From positions 372,001 to 436,000 of the forward strand of contig NZ_JAMQYE010000002.1 of the NCBI RefSeq assembly GCF_023721795.1: a DNA stretch of 64,000 nt, given 5' to 3'. This stretch comes from Zeimonas sediminis. GTDB lineage: Bacteria; Pseudomonadota; Gammaproteobacteria; Burkholderiales; Burkholderiaceae_E. This document shows, piece after piece, positions 56,511 to 64,000 of the stretch; position 1 is the stretch's first letter; each line of letters opens with the position of its first letter. Made by a program: the position numbers and the translations under genes. The notes beneath the pieces were generated by a model that was given only the letters and a program-made list of their open reading frames with translations, made no database searches and had not been told where the DNA came from.

Positions 56511-57461
56511 ATGCCATCCCCTTCCCCCTTCCCTCTTCCCCCTTCCCTGAGAATCGGCCTGGCCGCCAACCGGCTGCATCACGACACGCCCGACGCGGCG
56601 CTGTTCCGGCTGGTCCGCGAGATCGAGCCGGTCGTGCGCAAGCCGCTCGCGCCGACGATCCTGGCCGTCGGCCGCACCCACGACGCGATCCGCCGGGAGG
56701 GGCTGCTCGAGGACTACGACGGCCTGGTCCGCTATCCGTACGGCCGCGAGGGCGGGCTGATGCGGCTGGTCTCGCGCGTCGTCGACCCGGACCCTGCCAC
56801 CGCGATCCACGCGGCGATCTACCTGATCGATCCGGTCGACCCCTCGTCGACCTTCCCCGAGGCGGTCGCGCTCAAGCGGCAGTGCATCATCCACGCCAGG
56901 CCCTTCCTGTCGACGCTGCTCGGGGCGCGCGAGTGGTTCGAGCTGCGCGCGGTGGCGGCGGGCGCCTCGCCGAACCCCGCGCTCGATCCGCTGTTCGACT
57001 TCGGCTCGCAGACCATCGCGCTGGTCGCGCACGACGCGCGCAAGGCCGAGATGATCGAGCTGGTGCGCGAGCACTTCGACTTCTTCGACCGGTTCGCGAT
57101 GCGGGTGGCCACCGGCACCACCGGCGGCCTGCTCAACGAGCTCGCGCGCGAGCTGCGGCCCGGCCGCAGCGGCGCCTGGGTCAGGGCGCTGAAGAGCGGC
57201 CCGCTGGGCGGCGACGCGCAGATCGCCGAGCTGCTGCTCGACGGCGCCTGCCAGCGGGTGCTGTTCCTCGAGGACCCGCACGTGGCGCGCCAGCACGAGG
57301 CCGACATCCAGCTGCTGGAGCGCGCCGCGCGCACGGTCACCGAGCAGGTCGCCTGCTACGGCGACCTCGCCACCGCCCGCGACTGGATCGCGGACGCGGC
57401 AAGGCGCGCCGCGGTCAGCCCTGCCCCGGTTCCTCGCCCCGCCCCGGACCGCGCCGGCTAG
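56511..57461 (+). CDS. mgsA: Methylglyoxal synthase with a degenerate second MGS-like domain
   Basis: A 316-residue protein, about twice the usual 150. Residues from about 165 form a standard methylglyoxal synthase: IALVAHDARKAEMIELV, MRVATGTTGGLL, SGPLGGDAQIAELLLDG with the catalytic Asp, and VLFLEDP. It turns dihydroxyacetone phosphate into methylglyoxal and phosphate. The N-terminal half (LRIGLAANRLHHDTPDAA, TILAVGRTHDAI, GGLMRLVSRVV, AAIYLIDPVDPSSTF) follows the same order of elements but has lost the GGD motif. A C-terminal Pro/Ala tail overlaps the convergent antiporter gene by 47 bp. Confidence 0.88.
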   Translation: MPSPSPFPLPPSLRIGLAANRLHHDTPDAALFRLVREIEPVVRKPLAPTILAVGRTHDAIRREGLLEDYDGLVRYPYGREGGLMRLVSRVVDPDPATAIHAAIYLIDPVDPSSTFPEAVALKRQCIIHARPFLSTLLGAREWFELRAVAAGASPNPALDPLFDFGSQTIALVAHDARKAEMIELVREHFDFFDRFAMRVATGTTGGLLNELARELRPGRSGAWVRALKSGPLGGDAQIAELLLDGACQRVLFLEDPHVARQHEADIQLLERAARTVTEQVACYGDLATARDWIADAARRAAVSPAPVPRPAPDRAG

Positions 57462-59187
57462 CGCCCCAGGCCGACTCGCGGCGGCCGCGCTCGAGCTCGA
57501 CCTGGCGCGCCACCAGCTCCTCGGGCAGGCCGGCCGTCTCCAGCACGCGGGCGCCGAGCTGCAGCGCGGCCTCCAGCGTCTCGGGCACGACCGCCGACGC
57601 CCCGGCGCGACGCAGCTCCGCCGCGTGCGCCTCGTCGCGCGCGCGCGCCAGGACCGGCAGCGCCGGCCACTCGTGGCGCAGCGCCGCCAGCGCGTGCAGC
57701 GCCGCCGCGGGCCTGTCCATCGTCAGCACGACCGCGCGCGCCGACTCGATGCCCAGGCGACGCAGCAGCTCGACCCGGCCGGCATCGCCGACGAACACCG
57801 GCAGGCCTTTCGCGTGAAAGCGCGCCACCGTGGCCGGCTGGTCGTCGATCGCGATCCAGGCGATGCCCTGCGCGTCGAGCAGGTCCGCGGTCAGCTGCCC
57901 GACCCGGCCGAAGCCGGCGATCACGACGTGACCGTCCAGCCCGCGCGGAAGCTCGATCTCGCCCGGCGCGGGCGCTAGCGCGCGCTCGATCCGCTCGCCC
58001 AGCGCGCGGCCGAGCGACGCGAAGGCCGGCGTGACGAACAGGGACAGGCCGATCAGCATCATCAGGAAGGCCGCCAGCTCGGGAGCGAGCAGTTTCCCGA
58101 CCATCGCCACGCCCACGACGATGAAGGCGAACTCGCCGCCCTGTCCGAGCAGAAGGCCGGCCTCCACGCTTCGCCCCCACGACAGCCCGAACGCCCTGGC
58201 GATCCCCGCCACGATCAGCGACTTCAGCGCGAACAGGCCGGCAAGCGCGGCGAGCAGCCAGAGCGGATCGCGCAGGATCGCCGCCGGGTCGATGCCCATG
58301 CCGACCGACATGAAGAACAACCCCATCAGCAGGCCCCGGAAAGGCTCGATCGCGACCTCGACCTCGTGTCGGAACTCGGTCTCGGCCAGCAGCAGGCCGG
58401 CCAGGAAGGCCCCGAGCGCCATCGACAGGCCCGCCACCCAGGTCAGCGACGCGATGCCCAGCGAGCTGAGCAGCGTCAGCGCCATGAAGGTGTCGGCCTG
58501 GCGCGCGCCAGCGAACAGATGGAACAGCGGGCGGATGACCCGCCTGCCCAGCAGGTAGATGAAGGCGATCGCCGCGCCGGCCTTCAGCAGCGCGAGCGCC
58601 ACCGACGGCCCGACGCCGCCCTCGCTCGGGCCGCCCAGCGTGCCGACCAGGATCAGCACCGGCACCACCGCCAGGTCCTGCAGCAGCAGGATCGAGAAGA
58701 CCGAACGGCCGGTCGGCGTGCCGAGCTCGCGCCGGGCCGCCAGCAGCTGCATCACCACCGCGGTGGACGAGAACGCAAGGACCAGCCCGACCAGCAGGGC
58801 GGTGCGACCGTCCAGCCCTTGCGACGCTGCGATCAGGCCGGCCGCGAGCGCGGTGGCGAGCATCTGCAAGCTGCCCGCGCCGAATACCCAGCGCCGCATC
58901 GCCCAGAGCCGCTCGGTCGACAGCTCCAGGCCGATCGAGAACATCAGGAACATCACGCCGATCTCGGCCAGCGCGGAGACGCCGGGTCCGCCCGAGAAGG
59001 TGAGCCAGGAGAGCCAGGGGAAGTCGGCGGCGAAGCGGCCCAGCCCGAAGGGCCCGACCGCCAGCCCGACGACCAGGAAGCCCAGCACGTTGCCGACCCT
59101 GAAGCGCTGCAGCAGCGGGATCAGGATGCCGGCGAGCGCCAGGAACAGCAGCGCCTCGCGCAGGTGTGGGATGCCGCCTTCGTGCAT
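57415..59187 (-). CDS. CPA2 monovalent cation:proton antiporter, KefB/KefC type
   Basis: A 590-residue protein: twelve or thirteen membrane helices (residues about 10-385) then a cytoplasmic RCK/TrkA-N domain. The antiporter core shows GFLVVGLAVGPFGLG, EIGVMFLMFSIGLELS, SSTAVVMQLL, LLLQDLAVVPVLIL and GLLLGQGGEFAFIVVG. The nucleotide-binding fold is VVIAGFGRVGQLTADLLDAQG. Kef systems are gated by glutathione adducts such as that formed with methylglyoxal. The gene converges with mgsA, overlapping by 47 bp. The C-terminal 40 residues are basic and probably non-conserved. Confidence 0.9.
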   Translation of the reverse strand: MHEGGIPHLREALLFLALAGILIPLLQRFRVGNVLGFLVVGLAVGPFGLGRFAADFPWLSWLTFSGGPGVSALAEIGVMFLMFSIGLELSTERLWAMRRWVFGAGSLQMLATALAAGLIAASQGLDGRTALLVGLVLAFSSTAVVMQLLAARRELGTPTGRSVFSILLLQDLAVVPVLILVGTLGGPSEGGVGPSVALALLKAGAAIAFIYLLGRRVIRPLFHLFAGARQADTFMALTLLSSLGIASLTWVAGLSMALGAFLAGLLLAETEFRHEVEVAIEPFRGLLMGLFFMSVGMGIDPAAILRDPLWLLAALAGLFALKSLIVAGIARAFGLSWGRSVEAGLLLGQGGEFAFIVVGVAMVGKLLAPELAAFLMMLIGLSLFVTPAFASLGRALGERIERALAPAPGEIELPRGLDGHVVIAGFGRVGQLTADLLDAQGIAWIAIDDQPATVARFHAKGLPVFVGDAGRVELLRRLGIESARAVVLTMDRPAAALHALAALRHEWPALPVLARARDEAHAAELRRAGASAVVPETLEAALQLGARVLETAGLPEELVARQVELERGRRESAWGASRRGPGRGEEPGQG

Positions 59188-59221
59188 CGGGCGCCCGGTC
59201 AGTCGCGCGTCGTGCGGCGGC

Positions 59222-60007
59222 TCAGATCACCGAGGCCGCACAGCCGTCCATCGGCACGATCGCCCCCGACACGTAGGCCGCGCGCGGCGAGGCCAGGAAC
59301 AGCGCCACGTCGGCGATTTCCTCCGGCTCGGCCATCCGGCCCATCGGTATCTTCGCGATCGCCCGCTCGAGCAACTGGTCCCGGCCGATGCCGGTCGCGC
59401 GCGACTCGGCGGCGAGCCCCTCCTCGACGCGCGAGGTCCGCGTGAGCCCGGGGTTGATCGCGTTGACCCGCACGCCCCGGGCCGCCCAGGCCTGCGCCAT
59501 GCCGACCGTGGCCAGCATCAGCGCGGCGTTGGCCGCCCCGCCCGCGATGTGCATCGTGCTGGCCTGCCGGCCGCCCTGGCCGACGATGTTGACGATCGCT
59601 CCGCGCCCGCGAACCGCCATCCGCCTGGCCACCGGCTCCATCATGTGGACCGTGGTGAAGTACTTCGCGTCCATCGCCTGGCGGAAGCCCTCGGCGTCGA
59701 GCTCGTCGGGACCGTAGCGCCGGGCGGCCCCGGCCGAGTTCACCAGCACCTCGATCGGGCCGATCGTGGCCTCGATCTCGCCGATCGCGGCGAGCGCCTC
59801 GCCCGGATCGCGCAGGTCGGCGGCGACCGTCTCCATCCGGAGCCCGTCGGCGGCGAGCGCCTCGCGCGCGGCGGCCAGCCCCTCGGCCGAGCGCGAGACG
59901 CCGACCACCCTCGCGCCTTCGCGCGCGAAGGCCCGCGCGCAGGCGAAGCCGATGCCCTTGCTCGCGCCGGTCACGACGGCGACGCGCCCTGCCAGGTCCA
60001 GTTGCAT
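59222..60007 (-). CDS. SDR-family protein lacking the catalytic YxxxK
   Basis: A 261-residue short-chain dehydrogenase fold. The cofactor loop VAVVTGASKGIGFACAR and the NSAG motif (VLVNSAGAARRYG) are intact. Where the family has Y-x-x-x-K before Ala-Ala-Leu, this protein reads HIAGGAANAALM, so the Tyr and Lys positions are Gly and Asn. The C-terminal GRMAEPEEIADVALFLASP and GAIVPMDG are normal. It may be a divergent dehydrogenase using another proton relay, or a binding protein. It sits 13 bp downstream of the HpcH aldolase gene, so they share a transcript. Confidence 0.83.
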   Translation of the reverse strand: MQLDLAGRVAVVTGASKGIGFACARAFAREGARVVGVSRSAEGLAAAREALAADGLRMETVAADLRDPGEALAAIGEIEATIGPIEVLVNSAGAARRYGPDELDAEGFRQAMDAKYFTTVHMMEPVARRMAVRGRGAIVNIVGQGGRQASTMHIAGGAANAALMLATVGMAQAWAARGVRVNAINPGLTRTSRVEEGLAAESRATGIGRDQLLERAIAKIPMGRMAEPEEIADVALFLASPRAAYVSGAIVPMDGCAASVI

Positions 60008-60020
60008 GACCGCTCCGGCC

Positions 60021-60788
60021 TCAGCCCTTGAAGCGCTGGGCCAGCGCTTCCGCGCCGCGCGCCAGCAGTCCGGCATCGGCGCCCACCGCCACGAACAGCG
60101 CGCCGCAATCGAGCCAGCGCCGGGCGAGCGGCTCGGCCGGCGTGAGCACGCCGGGCGCCTTGCCGGCCTTGCGGATACGCCGGATGCCGTCGTCGATCAG
60201 CGGCAGGATCTCCGGATTGGCGGTCTCGCCGGTGTGGCCGAGCGACGCGTGCAGGTCGGCCGGACCGATGAACACGCCGTCGATGCCGTCGACCGCGCAG
60301 ATCTCCTCGATGTTGTCCAGACCCTGCTTCGTCTCGACCTGCACCAGCACGCACAGCTCGCGCTCGACCAGCTTCGTGTAGTCGCGGATGCGCCCGAAAC
60401 GGGTGGCCCGCGTCGTGCCGCCGACGCCGCGCACGCCCTTGGGCGGATAGCGGGTGTAGGACACCGCCGCGCGCGCCTCGTCGGCACTCGACACGAAGGG
60501 GATCAGCACCGTCTGCACGCCGGCGTCCAGGTAGCGCTTCAGCACGACCTGGTCGTTCCACGGCACCCGGACGATCGCGGTCGTGTCCGGGTATCCGGCA
60601 GCCGCCTGCAACTGGGACAGCACCGATTCCAGGTCGTTCGGCGTGTGCTCGGTGTCGAGCAGGATCCAGTCGAAGCCGGCGCCCGCGATGATCTCGACCG
60701 AGTAGTTCGAGGGAATGCTCGACCACAGGCCGATCTGCGGGCGCCCGGCGGCGATCGCGTGCTTGAAGGCATTGACGGGCAGTTCCAA
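60021..60788 (-). CDS. HpcH/HpaI-family aldolase
   Basis: A 255-residue metal-dependent class II aldolase. Features are GLWSSIPSNYSVEIIAGAGFDWILLDTEH (cited in part), the catalytic Arg in IVRVPWND, metal-binding Glu in VLVQVETKQGLDNIEEI and Asp in GVFIGPADLHASLGH. Members cleave or form 2-keto-3-hydroxy acids with pyruvate. The start is TTG 60788 (MELPVNAFKHA), with CGGAGC upstream. The leader contains a 17-bp tandem repeat array. It is co-transcribed with the SDR gene and divergent from the Ldh2 gene. Confidence 0.87.
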   Translation of the reverse strand: MELPVNAFKHAIAAGRPQIGLWSSIPSNYSVEIIAGAGFDWILLDTEHTPNDLESVLSQLQAAAGYPDTTAIVRVPWNDQVVLKRYLDAGVQTVLIPFVSSADEARAAVSYTRYPPKGVRGVGGTTRATRFGRIRDYTKLVERELCVLVQVETKQGLDNIEEICAVDGIDGVFIGPADLHASLGHTGETANPEILPLIDDGIRRIRKAGKAPGVLTPAEPLARRWLDCGALFVAVGADAGLLARGAEALAQRFKG

Positions 60789-60799
60789 TCGACGCTCCG

Positions 60800-60895
60800 T
60801 TTCGTTGTGGGTCCGGACGTCGTGGGTCCGGACGGGTTGTCGGTCCGGTCGGGTTGTCGCTCCCGACGGGTTGCCGTTCCGGTCGGTCGTTCCGG
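60800..60895 (-). repeat. 17-bp tandem repeat array in the HpcH aldolase leader
   Basis: Units at 60800-60816, 60817-60831 (15 bp), 60832-60848, 60849-60865 and 60866-60882, plus a 13-bp partial unit to 60895. The consensus on the minus strand is CCGGACCGACAACCCGT. The array ends 12 bp upstream of the TTG start. Confidence 0.8.
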
Positions 60896-60945
60896 TATCG
60901 CGGCCGATTGTACCGAGCCGGCCCTCGGGGCCCCGCGCCGCGCAG

Positions 60946-60951
60946 TAAACT
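60946..60951 (+). promoter_or_regulatory. Candidate -10 element of the Ldh2-type gene
   Basis: TAAACT, 41 bp upstream of the start, sits within the palindrome GCAGTAAACTGC (10 of 12 symmetric), which could also be an operator. Confidence 0.35.
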
Positions 60952-60992
60952 GCTCCGCCACGGGCCACGGTGGCCGAACGGAGACAGCTCGG

Positions 60993-62075
60993 ATGGCGGA
61001 CTACGTCACGATCGAATCGCAGGCCCTGACGCGGGCCATCGCCGCAATCGTCGCCGCCGGGGGAAGTTCCGCCGAGGAAGCCCGGCAGGTAGCCGAGAGC
61101 CTGGTCGGCGCGAACCTCACCGGACACGACTCGCACGGCGTGGGCATGATCCCGCGCTACGTCGACTCGCTTCTGGAAGGCGGCTTGCTGGTCGATCGGC
61201 GCCCGAGCGTGAAGCTCGACTCGGGGGCGCTGCTCGCGCTCGACGGCGAGCGAGGCTACGGCCAGACGATCGGCAAGGCCGCGATGGAGATGGGGATCGA
61301 GCGGGCCGGCCGGCACGGCGCCTGCATCATGACCCTGGCGAACTCGCATCACCTCGGCCGCATCGGCCAGTGGGCCGAGCAGGCCACCGCCGCGGGCATG
61401 ATCTCGCTGCACTTCGTCAACGTGATGACCCGGCCCAGCGTCGCGCCCTTCGGCGGCTCGGATGCCCGCTTCGGCACGAATCCCTGCTGCATCGGCGTGC
61501 CGCTGGAAGGCCAGCCGCCGATGATCCTGGACTTCGCGACCAGCGCGGTCGCGCAGGGCAAGATGCGCGTCGCGCACAACAAGGGCGAAAAGGTGCCGCC
61601 CGGCCGGCTGATCGACGACAAGGGCCAGCCGACCGACGACCCGCGCTACGTGGTGATCCCGCCCTGGGGCGCCCTGCTGCCCTTCGGCGAGCACAAGGGC
61701 TCGGGGCTGGCGGTCGTCTGCGAACTGCTGGGCGGCGCGCTGACCGGCGGGGGCACCTGGCACGGGCCCCACGACGGCAGCCGCCGCGTCTACAACGGCA
61801 TGCTGACCATCCTGATCGACCCGGCCAAGGTCGGCAACGGCGCCGATGCCTTCGCCCGCGAAAGCCTGGCCTTCGTCGACTCGCTTCGGCAGTCGCCTCC
61901 GGCGCCCGGCTTCGACAAGGTCCGGATCGCGGGAGAGCCGGAACGCGAGACCCGCGCGAAGCGGCAGGCCGAGGGCATCCCGGTCGACGGCACGACCTGG
62001 GAGGAAATCCTGGCGGCGGGCGAGAAGGTCAAGGTCTCGCGCGTCGAGACGATGCGGGCGGCAGGGCTGGCCTGA
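60993..62075 (+). CDS. Ldh2/MDH2-family malate/L-lactate/hydroxycarboxylate dehydrogenase
   Basis: A 360-residue oxidoreductase of the YbiC/ureidoglycolate/sulfolactate dehydrogenase family, which has a fold unlike classical LDH. Family motifs are NLTGHDSHGVGMIPRYV with the catalytic His, NSHHLGRIGQW, PFGGSDARFGTNPCCIGVP, and GEHKGSGLAVVCELLGGALTG (cited in part). It reduces or oxidises a 2-oxo/2-hydroxy acid with NAD(P). A possible link to the divergent pyruvate-aldolase operon is that both handle 2-oxo acids. ACGGAGACAGC precedes the ATG. Confidence 0.9.
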   Translation: MADYVTIESQALTRAIAAIVAAGGSSAEEARQVAESLVGANLTGHDSHGVGMIPRYVDSLLEGGLLVDRRPSVKLDSGALLALDGERGYGQTIGKAAMEMGIERAGRHGACIMTLANSHHLGRIGQWAEQATAAGMISLHFVNVMTRPSVAPFGGSDARFGTNPCCIGVPLEGQPPMILDFATSAVAQGKMRVAHNKGEKVPPGRLIDDKGQPTDDPRYVVIPPWGALLPFGEHKGSGLAVVCELLGGALTGGGTWHGPHDGSRRVYNGMLTILIDPAKVGNGADAFARESLAFVDSLRQSPPAPGFDKVRIAGEPERETRAKRQAEGIPVDGTTWEEILAAGEKVKVSRVETMRAAGLA

Positions 62076-62081
62076 TCCAGC

Positions 62082-62108
62082 GGCGCCCGGGAGCGGTTCC
62101 CGGGCGCC
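62082..62108 (+). terminator. Hairpin after the Ldh2-type gene
   Basis: A perfect 11-bp stem GGCGCCCGGGA/TCCCGGGCGCC with a GCGGT loop, 6 bp past the stop; little T-tract follows. Confidence 0.55.
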
Positions 62109-62126
62109 TGCCTGCCCGAGACAGGC

Positions 62127-62151
62127 GGCGGGCCCCGTTGCAGGGCCCGCC
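62127..62151 (-). terminator. Hairpin after hpf
   Basis: A 9-bp perfect stem GGCGGGCCC/GGGCCCGCC with a 7-nt loop, 8 bp past the hpf stop on the minus strand; no T-tract. Confidence 0.45.
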
Positions 62152-62159
62152 GGATCGCG

Positions 62160-62528
62160 TCAGACCTCGGGGGATTCCGGCGCTTCGGCGACCGGCCGCT
62201 GGCCCGGGTGGCGAACCTCGGCCTGCTTGCGCTTCACGTGATCCTCGACCTGGCGGCGGGCCGCCAGGAAGGCGTCGCGCACCGCGACGTTCGCGTCCTC
62301 GTTGCGAACGTGGTTGACCACCAGGTTCGCGCCGGGAACGGTCACGTCGACCGTGACGGAAAACTGCTCGCCCTGCTGGCTGTGGTTGTGCGGCTTGTCG
62401 ACCACGACGCGGCACGCGGTCATGTTCGGGTGGAACTGTTCGAGCTTGGCGGCCTTCTCCCGGATCAGGGCCTCGAGGGCGGGCGAAACGGGCATGTCGT
62501 GGAAGCTGATCTGCAGGGGTATTTTCAT
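62160..62528 (-). CDS. hpf: Ribosome hibernation-promoting factor, short form (HPF/YfiA family)
   Basis: A 122-residue ribosome-associated factor with the single HPF/RaiA domain: PLQISFHDMPVSPALEALIREKAAKLEQF at the N-terminus (cited in part), VVVDKPHNH, FSVTVDVTVPG and NEDANVAVRDAFLAARRQVEDHV. It stalls and protects ribosomes in stationary phase. The C-terminal tail after RKQAEVRH is longer than in E. coli HPF but lacks the dimerising domain of long HPF. It stands alone, away from rpoN. Confidence 0.92.
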   Translation of the reverse strand: MKIPLQISFHDMPVSPALEALIREKAAKLEQFHPNMTACRVVVDKPHNHSQQGEQFSVTVDVTVPGANLVVNHVRNEDANVAVRDAFLAARRQVEDHVKRKQAEVRHPGQRPVAEAPESPEV

Positions 62529-62596
62529 CTTCGGCTTGCGTCCTTCGTGGAGTGTCTCGGCGAGCGGGGCGCCCTCCGGACGCACCCGCCTGCTGG

Positions 62597-63118
62597 CTAG
62601 AGCTTACAACGCAGCGAGCCCAGGGCTTCCTCGAGCACCCGCAGGTGGCGGGTCTCGGCCAGCGCGAGCGCGAGCGCCCGGACCCGGATCTGGTCGTCGC
62701 CCGCGCGGGCGGCGAGCTGCTCGAACGCGCTGCGCAGCCGTCGCTCGTGCGCGAGGGCGTCCTCCAGGGCGCGCGCGCACGCGCCCAGCGAGGCCTCGCC
62801 GTCGCCACCGACGGCATTGCCGTCGCCGCGTCCGCCCCCCGCGCGTGCCGGCCTCCGGGCTTCGCGCCCGGCCGCCGCCCCCTCCGGGCGCGTGGCGCCG
62901 ACGATCCGCACGAATTCCTCGCCGTCGAGCATCGGCAGCTCCCGGGCGAGCCGCTCGGCGTGCTGCTGCTCGCTTGCGCTGACCCGGGCGAGCGCCGGCG
63001 CGAGGCCGGGATCCCGCGTGGCCGCGCGCTCCGCAAGCTGCCGCCAGCGCGCCACGGCCTGCTGGCGCAGCGCAAGCGCGCTCGTCAGGGCGTTCTGGTC
63101 GGGTGTGGCGGTCTTCAT
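62597..63118 (-). CDS. Putative ferritin-like four-helix protein, hypothetical
   Basis: A 173-residue helical protein. I do not recognise a named family, but four long helices can be drawn. Two of them carry an ExxH motif: SEQQHAERLA in helix 2 and AETRHLRVLEEAL in helix 4. This is the iron-ligand pattern of rubrerythrin/ferritin-like diiron proteins. Helices 1 and 3 have candidate Glu ligands (QLAERA; ALEDALAHE). A Gly/Ala/Arg loop separates the two halves. No signal peptide. The start at 63118 (MKTATPDQNAL) has ATCCTCCGAG upstream without an obvious ribosome-binding site. Confidence 0.6.
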   Translation of the reverse strand: MKTATPDQNALTSALALRQQAVARWRQLAERAATRDPGLAPALARVSASEQQHAERLARELPMLDGEEFVRIVGATRPEGAAAGREARRPARAGGGRGDGNAVGGDGEASLGACARALEDALAHERRLRSAFEQLAARAGDDQIRVRALALALAETRHLRVLEEALGSLRCKL

Positions 63119-63341
63119 CCGGACTCGGAGGATCGGGTGCCGGAACCGGCTGGCGGGCCGATCCGGCCGGGCACGGCAGGTCATTGAGGTCAATACGGAC
63201 TTTGCCCGGGCGGAAACCCGGAACGGTTGACCCGCGTCAAGCGCTTCCGACATTGGCGCTACCGGCGCCTGATGCGTTAGAGTCGGGATTCCCCCGCCGG
63301 GCCGCGGGCGGGCACGAATACGAAACATCGGGAGACACTGC

Positions 63342-64000
<659 letters not shown>

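Overview
The window is a gene-dense, very GC-rich (roughly 70% G+C by eye) bacterial chromosome segment. Gene content points to a betaproteobacterium of the order Burkholderiales: an EarP/EF-P pair with the rhamnosylatable Arg32, the conserved exbB-exbD-lpxK-trm112-kdsB-adk cluster, a DUF3579 gene divergent from argD-argF, and coaBC linked to dut. This placement is an inference; no rRNA or tRNA gene is visible. Both edges cut genes: a GFA-family gene at the left and a UgpC/MalK-type ABC ATPase at the right. I see no prophage, insertion sequence, CRISPR array or classical defence island. The region is mostly core and metabolic.

Layout. 1-4.3 kb: GFA protein, EamA and BASS-type transporters, and a flavin monooxygenase coupled to a DUF2783 protein. 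4.4-7.2 kb: coaBC, an unknown repeat-bearing membrane protein and dut in a tightly overlapping operon, then a flavodoxin-like gene whose start region is triplicated. 7.2-10.3 kb (minus): tal-dsbB, then flavocytochrome c sulfide dehydrogenase flavoprotein and cytochrome. 10.5-13.7 kb: clpSA and a cold-shock gene with a long leader. 13.9-17.0 kb: a four-gene zinc-linked ABC cluster resembling zrg loci. 17.2-22.9 kb: sulfide:quinone reductase, icd, DUF192, GlsB, sodB, xseA. 23.2-30.1 kb: exbB-exbD-lpxK-trm112-kdsB-adk, a proton-pumping pyrophosphatase and an SDR. 30.3-43.8 kb: class V aminotransferase, enoyl-CoA hydratase, class II aldolase, lipoprotein, RND efflux pair, Nudix, amidase, gamma-glutamyltransferase, KTSC and MFS genes. 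43.9-46.7 kb: earP-efp and a two-receiver response regulator. 46.8-49.9 kb: a TRAP transporter. 50-54.5 kb: DUF3579, argD-argF and a fused PLP aminotransferase, with a 296-bp inverted-repeat structure between the last two. 54.6-64 kb: M14 peptidase, a two-domain methylglyoxal synthase facing a Kef-type antiporter, an SDR and HpcH aldolase, an Ldh2-type dehydrogenase, hpf, a ferritin-like protein and the ABC ATPase.

How the genes work together. Two sulfide-oxidising flavoproteins (FCSD and SQR) lie 7 kb apart, implying reduced-sulfur use. EarP modifies EF-P encoded just downstream. LpxK, KdsB and the ExbBD pair serve the outer envelope. MgsA and a Kef-type antiporter converge, matching the known link between methylglyoxal and Kef-type potassium efflux. 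Many cistrons are coupled by 4-bp ATGA, GTGA or TTGA overlaps, and TTG starts are frequent.

Most unusual non-coding structures: the 296-bp nested palindrome whose perfect 31-bp arms contain the stop codons of both flanking genes (52631-52926); three 23-bp repeats that form a cascade of two 8-codon ORFs into a flavodoxin-like gene (6591-6659); a 17-bp tandem repeat array in the hpcH leader (60800-60895); and three genes (coaBC, clpS, ggt) whose -10-like hexamer ends exactly 6 nt before the start codon, suggesting leaderless transcripts.
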